A stretch of 15,481 nucleotides of DNA, taken from Planctomycetaceae bacterium. GTDB lineage: Bacteria > Planctomycetota > Planctomycetia > Pirellulales > Thermoguttaceae. Shown here one piece after another: positions 1-7,376 of this stretch. The notes beneath the pieces are model-generated. The model worked only from the letters and a program-made list of their open reading frames with translations, had not been told where the DNA came from and ran no database searches. Location of the stretch: NCBI GenBank assembly GCA_031283515.1, contig JAITBS010000203.1, positions 1 to 15,481 on the forward strand, given 5' to 3'. Positions within the stretch are counted from its first letter, which is position 1; each line of letters starts with the position of its first letter. Position numbers and translations under genes: made by a program.

Positions 1-1012
1 CTGCGATTAGTCCTTGATAACCAGACCCAGCGGTCGTTGCTCCTATATCAGAGCAGGACGGAGAGTTTGGCGGAAGAACGGAATGAAAACCAGTGTAATT
101 ATCACAACTGTCCGAGACATAGGCACCAGAATCGCTAATGCCTGGATCTTTGATTGTTCTTCCGACACCACGCTTTGCAGCACAAGTTGCTGCGTAACCG
201 GCAGTTGTAGGAGTGGTACCCGCAGTTCGAGCGAGTCCCCCTTGAATAAAAGTAACCGTTGTAAAATGCCTTTCTGAAATACCGGCTTCAGAAACCAGCA
301 TAGTATTGCTTGTTCCGTCTGGGATAGAAGCAAATGTGATTTCTGCAAGTAAACCCGGAACAAAAACACCACGTAAGTGATAATTGGTTACCCATGAGGA
401 ACTGCCCAAGTCTGTTGTGTTAATTCCTTGTACAGCTTCATCACCGACACAAGCACGATAACTTGTTGGTGAATGAACCCCTGCTATTGGCTTATGTATT
501 TGGTCGGAAGGACAGATAAATTGAGTAATTCCGCTCAAAGGATTCGGAATAGTACCACTGAATGTCCAATTAACGTTTTCATTCGTTGTCATATAAGTAT
601 AGTTGTAACCATTCGTTCCGACATCTTTACATAAATCGGCGATAGGTTGATATGAAGCGTTCAACTCCATATAGGGAAAAATGGTAACTGTCCAACCAAT
701 CCGACCTCGTGATTGGAAACGATTACGGTCGGGAGCAACACAAATATCTGTATAAGTTGTTGCTCCGACAGTTTTGAGAGGTTCGAGACACAATTCTTTC
801 TGAAACACCATGGAGGGGAAATGCCCGAGTGTATCGTGCATGTTGTGACTGGCGAGCCCAATTTGTTTGAGTTTGTTGGTACACTGTGCCCGTCTTGCAG
901 CCTCGCGAGCAGCTTGGACAGCCGGTAACAGTAACGCAATTAATACACCGATAATCGCAATCACTACAAGTAATTCGACTAACGTAAATCCGCGAAAAAA
1001 TCTGATTTTCAT
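1..1012 (-). CDS. DUF1559 family prepilin-like protein, C-terminus outside the window
   Basis: The minus-strand frame stays open from ATG at 1012 to the window edge (337 codons). Residues 1-8 are a basic leader ending in Gly, followed by FTLVELLVVIAIIGVLIALL, the type IV prepilin cleavage and N-methylation motif and membrane helix. Next comes the signature AREAARRAQCTNKLKQIG with HNMHD, typical of DUF1559 (SBP_bac_10) proteins. The PSDQ and LPPNSPSC segments further on also fit the family. The usual C-terminal H-X9-DG motif would lie beyond the edge. The start is supported by a Shine-Dalgarno AAAGGAG at 1021-1027, 8 nt upstream. The family is thought to be exported by a type II/IV-like machinery, but substrates and roles are largely unknown. 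The gene is preceded by an unusually long structured leader with a consensus promoter (see 1057-1503). Confidence 0.93.
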   Translation of the reverse strand, partial: MKIRFFRGFTLVELLVVIAIIGVLIALLLPAVQAAREAARRAQCTNKLKQIGLASHNMHDTLGHFPSMVFQKELCLEPLKTVGATTYTDICVAPDRNRFQSRGRIGWTVTIFPYMELNASYQPIADLCKDVGTNGYNYTYMTTNENVNWTFSGTIPNPLSGITQFICPSDQIHKPIAGVHSPTSYRACVGDEAVQGINTTDLGSSSWVTNYHLRGVFVPGLLAEITFASIPDGTSNTMLVSEAGISERHFTTVTFIQGGLARTAGTTPTTAGYAATCAAKRGVGRTIKDPGISDSGAYVSDSCDNYTGFHSVLPPNSPSCSDIGATTAGSGYQGLIA

Positions 1013-1049
1013 GAGTTTGGCTCCTTTAAAATAAAGGTATTGAAAATTT

Positions 1050-1078
1050 AAACAGATTACATAACAAATAATCTGTTT
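1050..1078 (-). promoter_or_regulatory. perfect 10-bp hairpin just upstream of the DUF1559 ribosome-binding site
   Basis: AAACAGATTA (1050-1059) and TAATCTGTTT (1069-1078) are perfect inverted repeats around a 9-nt loop. They lie about 23 nt before the Shine-Dalgarno sequence in the DUF1559 leader. The distal element copy retains only one arm (around 1685-1695), so the hairpin is specific to the gene-proximal copy. There is no U-tract, so a plain terminator is unlikely. A role in translation control or mRNA stability is possible but is inference. Confidence 0.45.
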
Positions 1079-1503
1079 TGGGTACAAAGTGGGAAAAAAC
1101 GCAACGCCGAGAAACGGCAACAGAAATATCACTCTTAGATCAGGAGCGACACGCTCTAAAATTTAGGCAACTTCCCACCTACGAAAGTGGTGCATTACAA
1201 CTTTAAAATGTAATACTGAATCATACCTATGACAATATACGCGACGCTCCCTTGACGGGAGCCACGCAACTCTATATTGTCACAGTAATTTTCTACCCGA
1301 AAAATCCGGTCGTAATGTAGAAAATTACAGTTCGCCTAAGCGATTTTAGATTTGTTGACGTACTCGATTTTTTAACGCCCGAACAAAAATTCGGGCAATT
1401 TATTTTTCAAAACGAAAAAATGATCTCCAAATATTGAAATTAAAAAAATAAAAACTAGTAATGTTGGTCAATTATACAAACAGGTTAAAACCTGTCAAGC
1501 CCA
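1057..1503 (-). ncRNA. structured 5' leader RNA of the DUF1559 gene (element copy 1)
   Basis: This ~445-bp element is repeated at 1678-2117. Transcription from the promoter at 1471-1498 would give a ~450-nt leader. Self-complementary segments, in plus coordinates, are: GCCCGAA/TTCGGGC (1377-1383/1390-1396); TCGC/GCGA (1332-1335/1340-1343); the 12-bp GTAATTTTCTAC/GTAGAAAATTAC (1285-1296/1317-1328); GACAATATA/TATATTGTC (1231-1239/1273-1281) enclosing GCTCCC/GGGAGC (1246-1251/1257-1262); CCAC/GTGG (1175-1178/1187-1190); GAGCG/CGCTC (1144-1148/1152-1156); and GCCG/CGGC (1106-1109/1115-1118). A 59-nt core (1141-1199) is identical in both copies. No named riboswitch class was recognised. The strand is inferred from the promoter and downstream gene. 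A long regulatory leader or processed small RNA fits best; the ligand or partner is unknown. Confidence 0.6.
1471..1498 (-). promoter_or_regulatory. sigma70-type promoter for the DUF1559 leader (copy 1)
   Basis: On the minus strand TTGACA (1498-1493) and TATAAT (1476-1471) are both perfect consensus hexamers with a 16-nt spacer. The arrangement is retained in the second element copy with one -10 change, although the spacer sequence has diverged. Transcription would start near 1464 and run leftward through the element into the DUF1559 gene. Confidence 0.7.
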
Positions 1504-1616
1504 AAAACAGGAAAATTTCCATGACGTTATAGGCAGGTGTATTAAAATTTCAATTACGATTCGTTTATCGCAAGTCAGCATGGCAAAAAACGTATCGTTC
1601 ATTCAATAGTTTACAA

Positions 1617-1645
1617 ATATTACAGAAAACCAAATCGGTTGTCAA
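1617..1645 (-). promoter_or_regulatory. candidate additional minus-strand promoter between the two element copies
   Basis: TTGACA (1645-1640) is followed after a 17-nt spacer by TAATAT (1622-1617) on the minus strand. It lies in the unique ~175-bp spacer between the copies and points toward copy 1. The only open frame it would serve before copy 1 is a 35-codon ORF (1602-1495) with no recognisable features. It may simply be an additional start for the DUF1559 transcript. Confidence 0.4.
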
Positions 1646-1677
1646 TCTGGGGGATTATTTTTTTGAAAATTTTCCTT

Positions 1678-2117
1678 TTACATAACAAATAATCTGCTTT
1701 TGTTAAAGTAGGAAAAACGCAACGCCGAGAAACGGCAACAGAATATCGCTCTTAGACAGGAGCGACACGCTCTAAAATTTAGGCAACTTCCCACCTACGA
1801 AAGTGGTGCATTACAGTTTCAAAATATAATGCTGAACTATACCTATGACAATATACGCGACGCTCCCTTAGCAGGAGACACGCAACTTTATTATTCTACG
1901 GTAATTTTCTACACGGAAAATCCGTTGATCTTGTAGAAAATTACTGTTCGCCTAAGCGAATTTTTCAATAGTTGACGTAATCGATTTTTTAATACCAGAA
2001 AAAAAATTCGGGAAATTTATTTTTCAAAATATAATTTGATCTCCAAATGTCGAAATTAAAAACAAAAATTAGTGAATGTTGGTCAGTTATACAGACTGTT
2101 GAAAACCTGTCAAGCCA
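1678..2117 (-). ncRNA. second, orphan copy of the structured leader element (copy 2)
   Basis: This direct repeat of the 1057-1503 element matches about four of five positions by eye, with a few short indels. The 59-nt core (1757-1815), the 12-bp GTAATTTTCTAC/GTAGAAAATTAC stem (1901-1912/1933-1944) and the TTCGC/GCGAA hairpin (1947-1951/1956-1960) are kept. Inside the 12-bp stem the small hairpin shows a compensatory change, A1913-T1925 here versus C1297-G1309 in copy 1. The GACAATATA outer stem has decayed in this copy. No open reading frame with a ribosome-binding site follows it. It is therefore either an independent small RNA, a relic of a lost DUF1559 paralogue, or part of a tandem leader. 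Confidence 0.55.
2086..2113 (-). promoter_or_regulatory. sigma70-type promoter of element copy 2
   Basis: TTGACA (2113-2108), a 16-nt spacer and TATAAC (2091-2086) on the minus strand match the promoter of copy 1 in position and spacing. The spacer sequence differs at several places while the hexamers are almost unchanged. This pattern suggests that the promoter itself is, or was recently, under selection. Confidence 0.6.
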
Positions 2118-2572
2118 TAAGTAGAAAAAAACTTTTTGGTGTGACTGCGTTAAGTTTTCTTGACCGTCAGGTTTGGTTGGGTTCGAAAAACACTAATGGT
2201 TAGAACAATTAGGCTTGTCAATACTCGGAACGAACAATTATTATCAAAATTGCTGATTTTTTCCACTAACTTTTATTGACAACTACTACTGAATCGGGCA
2301 AAATAAGATGTTTAACTGTAAAAGTTTATTGGTTTACGACTGGAAATCAGAATGTAGGCGGTCTTGTTCCGTAAAAATTGCGTTGCGTGTTCGCCGACAA
2401 TGAATCAGATTAACGACGGCGGACAATTTTTATTTGATGAAGAGAAGAAAATAAAAAAACGTAACCATTTGATATTGTTGCGGATATTTAATCCAAACTC
2501 ATATTTATTACAGTAATTTATTAGTTTATTCCTATTTATTTTTTTATTTTTAATTGAAGTATAGAGAGGTCA
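2118..2572. other. gene-free stretch between element copy 2 and the ABC permease
   Basis: No coding region was found here. One nested inverted repeat stands out: AAAAATT (2373-2379) with AATTTTT (2425-2431), enclosing GTTCGCCG (2389-2396) with CGGCGGAC (2417-2424). It could be a terminator-like or regulatory hairpin on either strand. Just before it, TAGGCGGTCTT (about 2355-2365) matches the hairpin repeat found at 9879. A possible plus-strand -35 (TTGACA, 2276-2281) has only a poor -10 partner, so no promoter for the permease can be assigned with confidence. Confidence 0.4.
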
Positions 2573-3928
2573 ATGATGTTGATTTGGATACGAACATGGC
2601 AATTGGGAGTTAAGAGTTTATTGTTACATCCGATGCGGTCGATGTTAACGGTTCTTGGGATATTTATTGGAGTTGCCAGTGTGATTTGGCTGATGGCGAT
2701 TGGAGAAGGAATTAGTCTCAAGGCTCAGGAACAGATTGAAAGTCTCGGTGCCAACAATATTATTGTACGGACACTTAAACCTGCCAATCCAGATATGGCA
2801 ACACTAGGCCGCCGTTCTGTTCCGGCGTTTGGTTTGAAACGGGAAGATTATGAACGAATTAAAGCAACAATTCCAAATATTGTTACGCACATGCCGGTTC
2901 GTGAAATTCGTCGAACTTTTGCTAACGGAGCGAATGAGTGTGACGGGCGTCTTGTTGGCACAACACCGCTTTATGCTTTCATGTCACAGATTGAGATGGA
3001 TCGAGGCTCGTTTTTGACGGATATGGATTTACGTGAGGCGATGCCGCATTGTGTGTTGTCTGCTGCAGTTGCTGAACGATTATTTCCTTCGGAGGACCCA
3101 ATGGGTAAAACAATACGAATTCAGGGGAATGATCGGGGTGACACGGGATTTCCGTACAAAATTATAGGAGTTGCCGAACCGCGTGGAGCTACTGCGGGAA
3201 TTGGCGGTTCTTTTGCCGGTCAGGATTTTACAAACGACGTCTATATCCCCATCTCAACTCTTTGGAACCGAATGCGTGATTTGGTAATGATACGAAAAAG
3301 CGGTAATTTTGAAGGGGAACTCGTTGAACTTTCTCAAATGACGCTTCAGGTTGCGAATCGAAAAGATGTCAAAGAAACAGCGGAAATTGTTAAAACAACA
3401 CTGGAACGAACTCATCGCGGTAAAGAAGATTTTGCGGTTGTTGTTCCGTTGGAACTGCTGGAACAAGCCGAAACAACACGAATTATGTTCAATATTTTTA
3501 TGGGTTTGATTGCGGCGATTTCTCTTCTTGTTGGCGGTATTGGTATTATGAACATTATGCTGGCAACTGTTACAGAAAGAACACGGGAAATTGGTATCCG
3601 ACGAGCCTTAGGGGCAAAACGGGGAGATATTATTCGTCAATTTCTGGTGGAGACGATTGTTCTTTCTGTTGTTGGCGGTGCGGTGGGAGTTTTGGTCGGG
3701 CTGTCTTGCAAACCTGTTACTATTTTTGTGATGGGAGTTATCAAAAATCAGATGCCGGAGATGATTCGGGCATTGCCGCCGATTGTTCAGGATATTCGAC
3801 CGGTTATTGTTCCACTTTCAATACCGTTAGCGTTTTTTATTTCGGTTGTTATTGGGGTTGTGTTCGGTCTTTACCCGGCTTACCGCGCCGCCGCAATGGA
3901 TCCCATCGAAGCACTAAGACATGAATAA
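2573..3928 (+). CDS. MacB/FtsX-type ABC transporter permease
   Basis: The product is 451 aa with the classic type VII ABC permease layout. A first membrane helix (about residues 22-43) is followed by a large extracytoplasmic MacB-PCD-like domain (about 45-295). Three C-terminal helices come next (about 302-328, 358-380, 410-437). The conserved cytoplasmic motif TERTREIGIRRALGAKRGDI sits between helices 2 and 3, and the C-terminus ends PIEALRHE, as usual. Such permeases use a separate LolD/MacB-like ATPase and often an HlyD-type adaptor for mechanotransmission, lipoprotein release or efflux. Neither partner is in this window, so the substrate cannot be named. AGAGAGG at 2563-2569 is closer to ideal spacing for the second in-frame ATG at 2576 than for 2573. 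An N-terminus one residue shorter is therefore plausible. Confidence 0.9.
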   Translation: MMLIWIRTWQLGVKSLLLHPMRSMLTVLGIFIGVASVIWLMAIGEGISLKAQEQIESLGANNIIVRTLKPANPDMATLGRRSVPAFGLKREDYERIKATIPNIVTHMPVREIRRTFANGANECDGRLVGTTPLYAFMSQIEMDRGSFLTDMDLREAMPHCVLSAAVAERLFPSEDPMGKTIRIQGNDRGDTGFPYKIIGVAEPRGATAGIGGSFAGQDFTNDVYIPISTLWNRMRDLVMIRKSGNFEGELVELSQMTLQVANRKDVKETAEIVKTTLERTHRGKEDFAVVVPLELLEQAETTRIMFNIFMGLIAAISLLVGGIGIMNIMLATVTERTREIGIRRALGAKRGDIIRQFLVETIVLSVVGGAVGVLVGLSCKPVTIFVMGVIKNQMPEMIRALPPIVQDIRPVIVPLSIPLAFFISVVIGVVFGLYPAYRAAAMDPIEALRHE

Positions 3929-4148
3929 CCGACAACTGATTAACAAGCAATTTTGTAACTGTTTGTTTTGATAACCTTTCACTGATTATTGATTCTATTT
4001 TCTTCCGCCTGAAAGGACAATAGAAGCCAGTCCTACCAACGGATAGAGTTAAAATCAAATTTTCAGTCCTGTATCAATAAATAAAAATATTATTTCATGT
4101 TACGTTAATAGTACAAAATAGACAATGTCCTTTTGATTGTTACAGTAA

Positions 4149-5249
4149 ATGATTGCCAATAAGTCAATATCATTAACAGTTTTTATTTATAGCGTATCAC
4201 ATCTGTTTGTTGATGCAGCTTCATTGGTGTGTTATTTTACGTTGCTTAGTGATTTTTGTGATGATTATTGGATTCAGGTTATTATTTTTTTGTCTTATGG
4301 AATTATTGCTTTTGTAACACAATCACCATTAGGGTTATTAGCGGATTATTTGAATAGACCAGTATTGATTTCTGTTGTTGGGTGTTTATTGATTGCAGTA
4401 ACACCATTTTTTATGGAATTACCAATTCTTGTGTTGCTGTTGGTTGGGATTGGTAATTCACTCTTTCATGTTGGCGGTGGAATTATTACGTTATCACTGG
4501 CAAAAGGTCGTGCAACAATACCAGGTTTTTTTGTTGCGCCGGGTACAATAGGAGTTATGATCGGGGTATTTCTTGGACAAGAACCAATCGGTACTCATTT
4601 ATTTTTTACCGTTTTGCTGCTGATATTAGCAACAATAATGTTGGCAACAGGACGACCATTTTGGCGAATAACAAATATAAATCATGTTTTTTGTTCAGAT
4701 TCAAAAAAAACCGAAATAGTTGTACCGATAATTTTGATTGCCGTTTTCCTGCTTTTCCTAACAATAATAATGCGGTCATTGGTTAGTGCTATTTTGACTT
4801 CACCTGATATTAATAAATCCAGTATTGATGAGATAAATATATTACTTTATGGAATTTCTGTTGCGATTTTTGCCGGCAAAATGAGCGGCGGTTTTTTAGC
4901 AGATTATTTGGGATGGCGTTATTTTTTATCAGTTGCACTTTGTTTATCGGCAATCTTATTTTATGTTTCAACTTTTTGCATTTGGTTAATAATACCTGCC
5001 GTGTTTTTATTGAATATGACCATGCCAATAACCGTAACTGCTATTTCAAATTTGTTACCTCGATTTCCGGGTTTTGCTTTTGGGTTGGCAACATTGGGAT
5101 ATCTTGTTGGCGTGTATTTGGCAATGGTTTGTAATCCGGTTGGGGATGTAATTTTTATTTTTGATTTATTGACCACCGTATTGTTTTTTATCGGTATTAG
5201 TGTATATTATGCCAATGATGATTTGAAGTTCAATTTAACAAAATGCTAA
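4149..5249 (+). CDS. MFS-like transporter
   Basis: The 366-aa protein is almost entirely hydrophobic, with roughly ten to twelve predicted membrane helices. The N-terminus contains SHLFVDAAS. The first half has a loop GLLADYLNRPVL and the segment GIGNSLFHVGGG; the second half repeats the loop as GGFLADYLGWRYF. The paired G-x-LADYL loops are the internal-repeat loop motif of the major facilitator superfamily. The helix-4-like GIGNSLFHVGGG recalls Fsr-like carriers, but the substrate cannot be inferred. At 366 aa it is slightly short for MFS. There is no obvious ribosome-binding site before the ATG at 4149. The gene is visibly AT-rich. It heads a likely operon with the two small membrane-associated genes that follow, 66 bp and then 15 bp apart. 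Confidence 0.8.
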   Translation: MIANKSISLTVFIYSVSHLFVDAASLVCYFTLLSDFCDDYWIQVIIFLSYGIIAFVTQSPLGLLADYLNRPVLISVVGCLLIAVTPFFMELPILVLLLVGIGNSLFHVGGGIITLSLAKGRATIPGFFVAPGTIGVMIGVFLGQEPIGTHLFFTVLLLILATIMLATGRPFWRITNINHVFCSDSKKTEIVVPIILIAVFLLFLTIIMRSLVSAILTSPDINKSSIDEINILLYGISVAIFAGKMSGGFLADYLGWRYFLSVALCLSAILFYVSTFCIWLIIPAVFLLNMTMPITVTAISNLLPRFPGFAFGLATLGYLVGVYLAMVCNPVGDVIFIFDLLTTVLFFIGISVYYANDDLKFNLTKC

Positions 5250-5315
5250 AAGTACCGTTATTTTTTGAATTACACGCAGAAAATGTTGCAATAAATTTAA
5301 CTAAAAAAGGAAAAA

Positions 5316-5831
5316 ATGAAACTATTTAGAATTTTCAATATTGTGTGCGTAATTCTTGTGATATTATTAGGACGAACTTTTGTTTCGGCTGATATACCTC
5401 CGTTAAAAGGAGAACCCAACAGAACAAAACAAAATCAAGATCGTCCTAATAAACAACCGCCGGAATCGGAACCTCAACAGCCGCCGGATTATCAACCAAT
5501 ACCAACATCTAAAAAACGTTTTGGTTGCAGTTTATTTGGTACGGTTGACGTTCCGAAATATTTATTTATAACAGATACAGATAGCGCAACAACAAATTCA
5601 AATTCACCGCAACTTTGGGCAGACATTTCACCGCAACAAAAAAATTCTGAAACTTTTGTTAATACAATTATCATTGCAGGAACGACAACTTTTATGGTTG
5701 TCATTTTTTCGGGGATTTGTTTGGGCTATATTGTACAACGGTTAAAAAAGAAACAAGAATCACCGTCAACACCGCTTGAATCGGAGATCGATACTAACAC
5801 GACCATTGATGTAACTGAAAAACCGAAATAA
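5316..5831 (+). CDS. small exported or membrane-anchored protein, unknown function
   Basis: No family is recognised. The 171-aa product starts with a signal peptide (about residues 1-26, ending VSADIPP), then a charged Pro/Gln/Asn-rich stretch (27-65). A small unit follows around KKRFGCSLFGTVDVPKYLF. One membrane helix lies at about 115-140 (TIIIAGTTTFMVVIFSGICL), followed by a basic KKK patch and an acidic/Thr tail. The predicted topology is N-terminal part outside and a short tail inside. AAAAAAGG sits just upstream of the ATG at 5316, a plausible ribosome-binding site. The gene lies between the MFS gene and the 115-aa membrane protein and probably works with them at the membrane. Confidence 0.7.
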   Translation: MKLFRIFNIVCVILVILLGRTFVSADIPPLKGEPNRTKQNQDRPNKQPPESEPQQPPDYQPIPTSKKRFGCSLFGTVDVPKYLFITDTDSATTNSNSPQLWADISPQQKNSETFVNTIIIAGTTTFMVVIFSGICLGYIVQRLKKKQESPSTPLESEIDTNTTIDVTEKPK

Positions 5832-5846
5832 CAAAAACCGTTACAA

Positions 5847-6194
5847 ATGCCTGATTCAATCCCTCTACTTGTGTTATGGTTTTTGATACCGCTTTTGATG
5901 ACCATTCTTCTTGAGAGTGCGGCGGCTTGGTTATTGGGTGTTAGAGAAGTTTTATTTTATGAAAGTATGGTTTTTATCAACCTAATAACCAATCCATCTC
6001 TCTGTTTTTTCTTATTGGTGCTTTATAATTTTGACAATGTTCCGATTACATTAGTTACAATTATTTTTGAAATAATAATTGTGTTGATTGAGTGGCGGTT
6101 ACTGGTGTTGGTATTCCCGAAAAAAAGTAAAAATATGTTTCGACTTTCACTGATAATGAATTGTAGTTCTTATTTTTTGGGTGTTTTGATTTAA
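5847..6194 (+). CDS. small polytopic membrane protein, unknown function
   Basis: The 115-aa product has about four hydrophobic segments. Motifs are an ES pair (residues 17-18) in helix 1, VFINLITNPSLCFF in helix 2, IIFEIIIVLIEW with two buried Glu in helix 3, and LIMNCSSYFLGVL in helix 4. The spacing of E, NxxTNP, E..E and N..S..G resembles small uncharacterised bacterial membrane proteins, but this is recall of a pattern and no family name can be given. Conserved Glu and Asn within helices suggest a functional transmembrane role rather than a simple anchor. The gene begins 15 bp after the stop of the preceding one, without a clear Shine-Dalgarno, and 43 bp before aroB. It is likely co-transcribed. 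Confidence 0.65.
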   Translation: MPDSIPLLVLWFLIPLLMTILLESAAAWLLGVREVLFYESMVFINLITNPSLCFFLLVLYNFDNVPITLVTIIFEIIIVLIEWRLLVLVFPKKSKNMFRLSLIMNCSSYFLGVLI

Positions 6195-6237
6195 TCTGCT
6201 CTTTCTTTTTGTAATACAATCATTAAACAATAGAACC

Positions 6238-7323
6238 ATGTCTGATTTGCAAATTATTTCTGTTCCGCTTGGTACACGAAGTTACGATATTGAGGTGGGG
6301 TTTGAAAATCTGGAACATATTGGTTCCTTTTTAAATGCGTTCCAACCAATTTCAACGGTTGTTATTTTGACCGATGATAACGTCATTCGGTACGATTATG
6401 CTCATCGGGTTGCCGAATCAATTGCCGAAACGGGAATTGATGTTCATTTACTTTCTGTTGCAGCAGGGGAACAAAGCAAAACAATTGAAACAGCATCAAC
6501 ACTTTGGGAAACATTGCTCGAAGAAGGAATTGACCGGAAATCTGTTTTGATTTCTGTCGGCGGCGGCGTGATTGGTGATCTTGGCGGGTTCATCGCCGCA
6601 ACTTATGCACGCGGTATCCGTTTTTTTCAAGTTCCTACAACTCTTCTTGCTCAAGTGGACAGTAGTGTTGGCGGAAAAGTCGGAATTGATTTACCGAAAG
6701 CGAAAAATATGGTCGGAGCGTTTCTCCAACCGCTTGGAGTTTTGATTGACACAAAAACGTTACAAACGTTACCGGAAGACCAATATCGCAGCGGACTCGG
6801 TGAAGTGGTCAAATATGGAGTTTCTCTGGATGCCGAACTGTTTCAATTTCTCGAAAAAAATACCGAAAAAATCAATATTCGTGATTCTGTTATTTTGAAA
6901 CAAATTGTTGCGGATTGTTGCCGTATTAAGGCGGACATTGTTGTGGAGGATGAATTTGAAACAACCGGACGCCGTGTTTTATTGAATTACGGTCATACAT
7001 TTGCTCATGCTTTTGAAATTCAGAGTCATTTTATGTTGTTACACGGATTGGCGGTTTCTATTGGTGCGATTTGTGCGGCACGTCTTGCGGTGCGGATGGG
7101 ATTTATTGACGAAACATTTTTGCAACGACAAATCCGTTTTCATCAAAATCTGGGACTTCCGACGGAAATTCCTAACAGTATTGATTGGCGGCAAACTATT
7201 GAGTTGATGCGGCACGACAAAAAATCCGAGTTTGGAAAACTTCGTTTTGTTTTACCAACCGGTATTGGAAGTTGCCGATTGATTGACCATGTTGATTCCT
7301 CTCTCCTTGAACAAGGACTGTAA
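6238..7323 (+). CDS. aroB: 3-dehydroquinate synthase
   Basis: The enzyme converts DAHP to 3-dehydroquinate, the second step of the shikimate pathway, in the cytoplasm with NAD and a divalent metal. The 361-aa length matches the family (~360). NAD-binding GGGVIGDLGG is at residues 108-117, followed by VPTTLLAQVDSSVGGKVGID (132-151) and PKAKNMVGAF. Expected metal ligands are present: E189 in GEVVKYG, H253 in YGHTFAHAFE, and H269 in LLHGLAVSIG. The RHDKK substrate-binding segment (325-329) is also present. No catalytic residue appears to be missing. The ATG at 6238 has no strong Shine-Dalgarno sequence. It precedes epmA by 53 bp in the same direction. Other shikimate genes are not in the window. 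Confidence 0.97.
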   Translation: MSDLQIISVPLGTRSYDIEVGFENLEHIGSFLNAFQPISTVVILTDDNVIRYDYAHRVAESIAETGIDVHLLSVAAGEQSKTIETASTLWETLLEEGIDRKSVLISVGGGVIGDLGGFIAATYARGIRFFQVPTTLLAQVDSSVGGKVGIDLPKAKNMVGAFLQPLGVLIDTKTLQTLPEDQYRSGLGEVVKYGVSLDAELFQFLEKNTEKINIRDSVILKQIVADCCRIKADIVVEDEFETTGRRVLLNYGHTFAHAFEIQSHFMLLHGLAVSIGAICAARLAVRMGFIDETFLQRQIRFHQNLGLPTEIPNSIDWRQTIELMRHDKKSEFGKLRFVLPTGIGSCRLIDHVDSSLLEQGL

Positions 7324-7376
7324 CAAAAATATGCAGTCATAAATTTGATTTTCGTAATATTTTATTGTTCTATTTT

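Noticed and set aside
14..372. Open frames on both strands inside the left-edge region (14-277 plus, 43-372 minus)
   Set aside because: Both are out of frame with the DUF1559 gene, whose family motifs run continuously through this stretch.
1141..1199. Known riboswitch (c-di-GMP, cobalamin, glycine tandem) for the conserved core
   Set aside because: None of the conserved core sequences I know for these classes could be matched; an Rfam search would settle it.
1495..1602. Minus-strand 35-codon ORF between the leader copies
   Set aside because: It has no clear ribosome-binding site and no recognisable features, and it ends inside the -35 hexamer of copy 1.
1057..2117. Insertion sequence or CRISPR as explanation for the repeated element
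   Set aside because: There is no transposase ORF, no terminal inverted repeats bounding the copies and no regularly spaced short repeats. There are only two long diverged direct copies with promoters.
2276..2309. Plus-strand promoter for the ABC permease (TTGACA at 2276)
   Set aside because: No good -10 at 16-18 nt spacing; TAAGAT is 22 nt away.
3975..4016. CCTTTCA/TGAAAGG inverted repeat after the permease as a terminator
   Set aside because: Only 7-bp arms with a 28-nt loop and no following T-run.
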